From Caulobacterales bacterium (lineage in GTDB: Bacteria; Pseudomonadota; Alphaproteobacteria; Caulobacterales; Caulobacteraceae): a stretch of 6,736 bases of DNA. Location: NCBI GenBank assembly GCA_947480815.1, contig CANKEA010000064.1, positions 1 to 6,736 of the forward strand, read 5' to 3'. The first letter of the stretch is position 1. Each line of letters begins with the position of its first letter. Positions 6,078 through 6,736 of this stretch are shown here, piece after piece. Under the pieces are notes generated by a model. That model was not told the origin of the DNA. It did no database searches and saw nothing but the letters and a program-made list of their open reading frames with translations. A program made the translations under genes and the position numbers.

Positions 6078-6086
6078 GAAAAGCCG

Positions 6087-6620
6087 ATGGTTGAGGGAAA
6101 CTCCATTGCCGTGCGCGGAGCGGTCATTTTCGACCGCGACGAAGTGCTGAATATCGATGTTGGCTACACGCACCGACCCGATCAGATCGTCTGGATCGAG
6201 GGGGCTATTGCGGCTGTAAAGGCGGTGAACGACGCCGGGCTGTGGGCCTTCGTGGCCACCAATCAGAGCGGCGTGGCGCTCGGCCTCTATGGTGAGGCGC
6301 AGATCGAAGTGCTGCACAACTGGATGAACGGCGAACTAGCCAAGGCCGGTGCCCATATCGACGCCTTCGCCTATTGCCCGCACCATCCCGACGGCACGAT
6401 CGAGGCCTATCGGCAAACATGCGTTTGCCGCAAACCTGGTGCCGGAATGCTGAACCAACTGCTGGACGACTACGGTGCCGACCGCTCGCGTTCCGCCATG
6501 ATCGGCGACCGCGACAGTGATGTTCAGGCGGCGAAAGCGGCCGGGATCGAAGGGGTGCTGTTCACGGGCGGCGATCTGTACGCCCTGGTCCAACCCCTGG
6601 TCGCGCGCCTGGCTCGCTAG
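6087..6620 (+). CDS. gmhB: GmhB-type HAD phosphatase (D-glycero-D-manno-heptose 1,7-bisphosphate 7-phosphatase-like)
   Basis: GmhB removes the 7-phosphate of heptose bisphosphate in ADP-heptose synthesis for lipopolysaccharide core; family relatives act on histidinol phosphate. The 177-residue protein has HAD motif I as FDRDEVLN (15-22, nucleophile D16, acid/base D18), motif II TNQSG (58-62), the motif III lysine K116 in CRKP, and motif IV GDRDSD (140-145). The GmhB zinc site is complete: C97 and H99 in YCPHHP, C112 and C114 in CVCRKP. Three conserved positions are changed: the Gly after the second Asp of motif I is E19, the Arg of the SGIARG motif is L65, and the Pro of RKPxPGM is A119. Activity may therefore be altered. 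The ATG at 6087 has AGGAA 6 nt upstream. No other heptose gene is in the window. Confidence 0.85.
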   Translation: MVEGNSIAVRGAVIFDRDEVLNIDVGYTHRPDQIVWIEGAIAAVKAVNDAGLWAFVATNQSGVALGLYGEAQIEVLHNWMNGELAKAGAHIDAFAYCPHHPDGTIEAYRQTCVCRKPGAGMLNQLLDDYGADRSRSAMIGDRDSDVQAAKAAGIEGVLFTGGDLYALVQPLVARLAR

Positions 6621-6645
6621 GGCGCATTAGGTGAACACGCCTGCC

Positions 6646-6657
6646 GCGTGCGCACGC
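6646..6657. repeat. Perfect 12-bp palindrome after the gmhB-like gene
   Basis: GCGTGCGCACGC is self-complementary and lies between the gmhB-like stop and the possible minus-strand stop at 6663. With no loop and no T run it is a poor terminator, but it may serve as a shared 3' structure or be chance in G+C-rich DNA. Confidence 0.25.
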
Positions 6658-6662
6658 TCGCT

Positions 6663-6736
6663 TTAAGCACCCATGCCAGCCAGCTGGTGCCAAACGTCGG
6701 GATAGTACCCAGGCACATAGTGAAACCGCCTGAAGA
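6663..6736 (-). CDS. Possible C-terminal end of a minus-strand gene (cut by window edge)
   Basis: The minus strand is open from the window edge to a TAA at 6663-6665, reading FRRFHYVPGYYPDVWHQL and ending AGMGA. The aromatic-rich, protein-like ending and the convergent arrangement with the gmhB-like gene suggest a real gene end, but 24 codons are too few to identify a family or rule out chance. Confidence 0.35.
   Translation of the reverse strand, partial: FRRFHYVPGYYPDVWHQLAGMGA

Overview
The window is a compact stretch of bacterial chromosome with a moderately high G+C content, strong G/C preference at third codon positions and short gaps between genes. The gene set (AMP nucleosidase, class Ia ribonucleotide reductase small subunit, AlkB, GmhB-type phosphatase) suggests a proteobacterium, most likely an alphaproteobacterium and perhaps Caulobacterales. 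That placement is inferred from overall feel and codon use, not from a marker gene. No mobile element, CRISPR array, tRNA or rRNA is visible.

Layout from left to right. Positions 1-862 (minus) hold the first 287 residues of AMP nucleosidase (amn), cut by the window edge. It diverges from a DctA-like dicarboxylate/amino acid:cation symporter at 985-2232 (plus). Between the symporter and the next gene lies about 160 bp containing what looks like a leftover coiled-coil piece of a histidine kinase. Then come three minus-strand genes or groups: an SDR oxidoreductase (2393-3148), nrdB (3246-4292), and a tight alkB-rfbC pair (5126-5791 and 4557-5108, 17 bp apart). The 264-bp gap upstream of nrdB carries a good NrdR-box match, a weaker partner 32 bp away and two DnaA-box-like sites in inverted orientation, which would tie dNTP synthesis to nucleotide status and replication initiation. 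Upstream of alkB is about 295 bp without a confident gene. It contains a possible broken small ORF on the minus strand and, on the plus strand, several inverted repeats leading into a GmhB-type HAD phosphatase (6087-6620). The right edge holds what may be the C-terminal end of another minus-strand gene.

The genes are mainly housekeeping: nucleotide metabolism (amn, nrdB), DNA alkylation repair (alkB), cell-surface sugar synthesis (rfbC, gmhB-like), carboxylate uptake and a generic oxidoreductase. I see no convincing undescribed multi-gene system. The points most worth checking are the nrdB control region, the altered catalytic motif (DRDE in place of DRDG) of the GmhB-like protein, the probable leaderless amn promoter and the two possible gene remnants.
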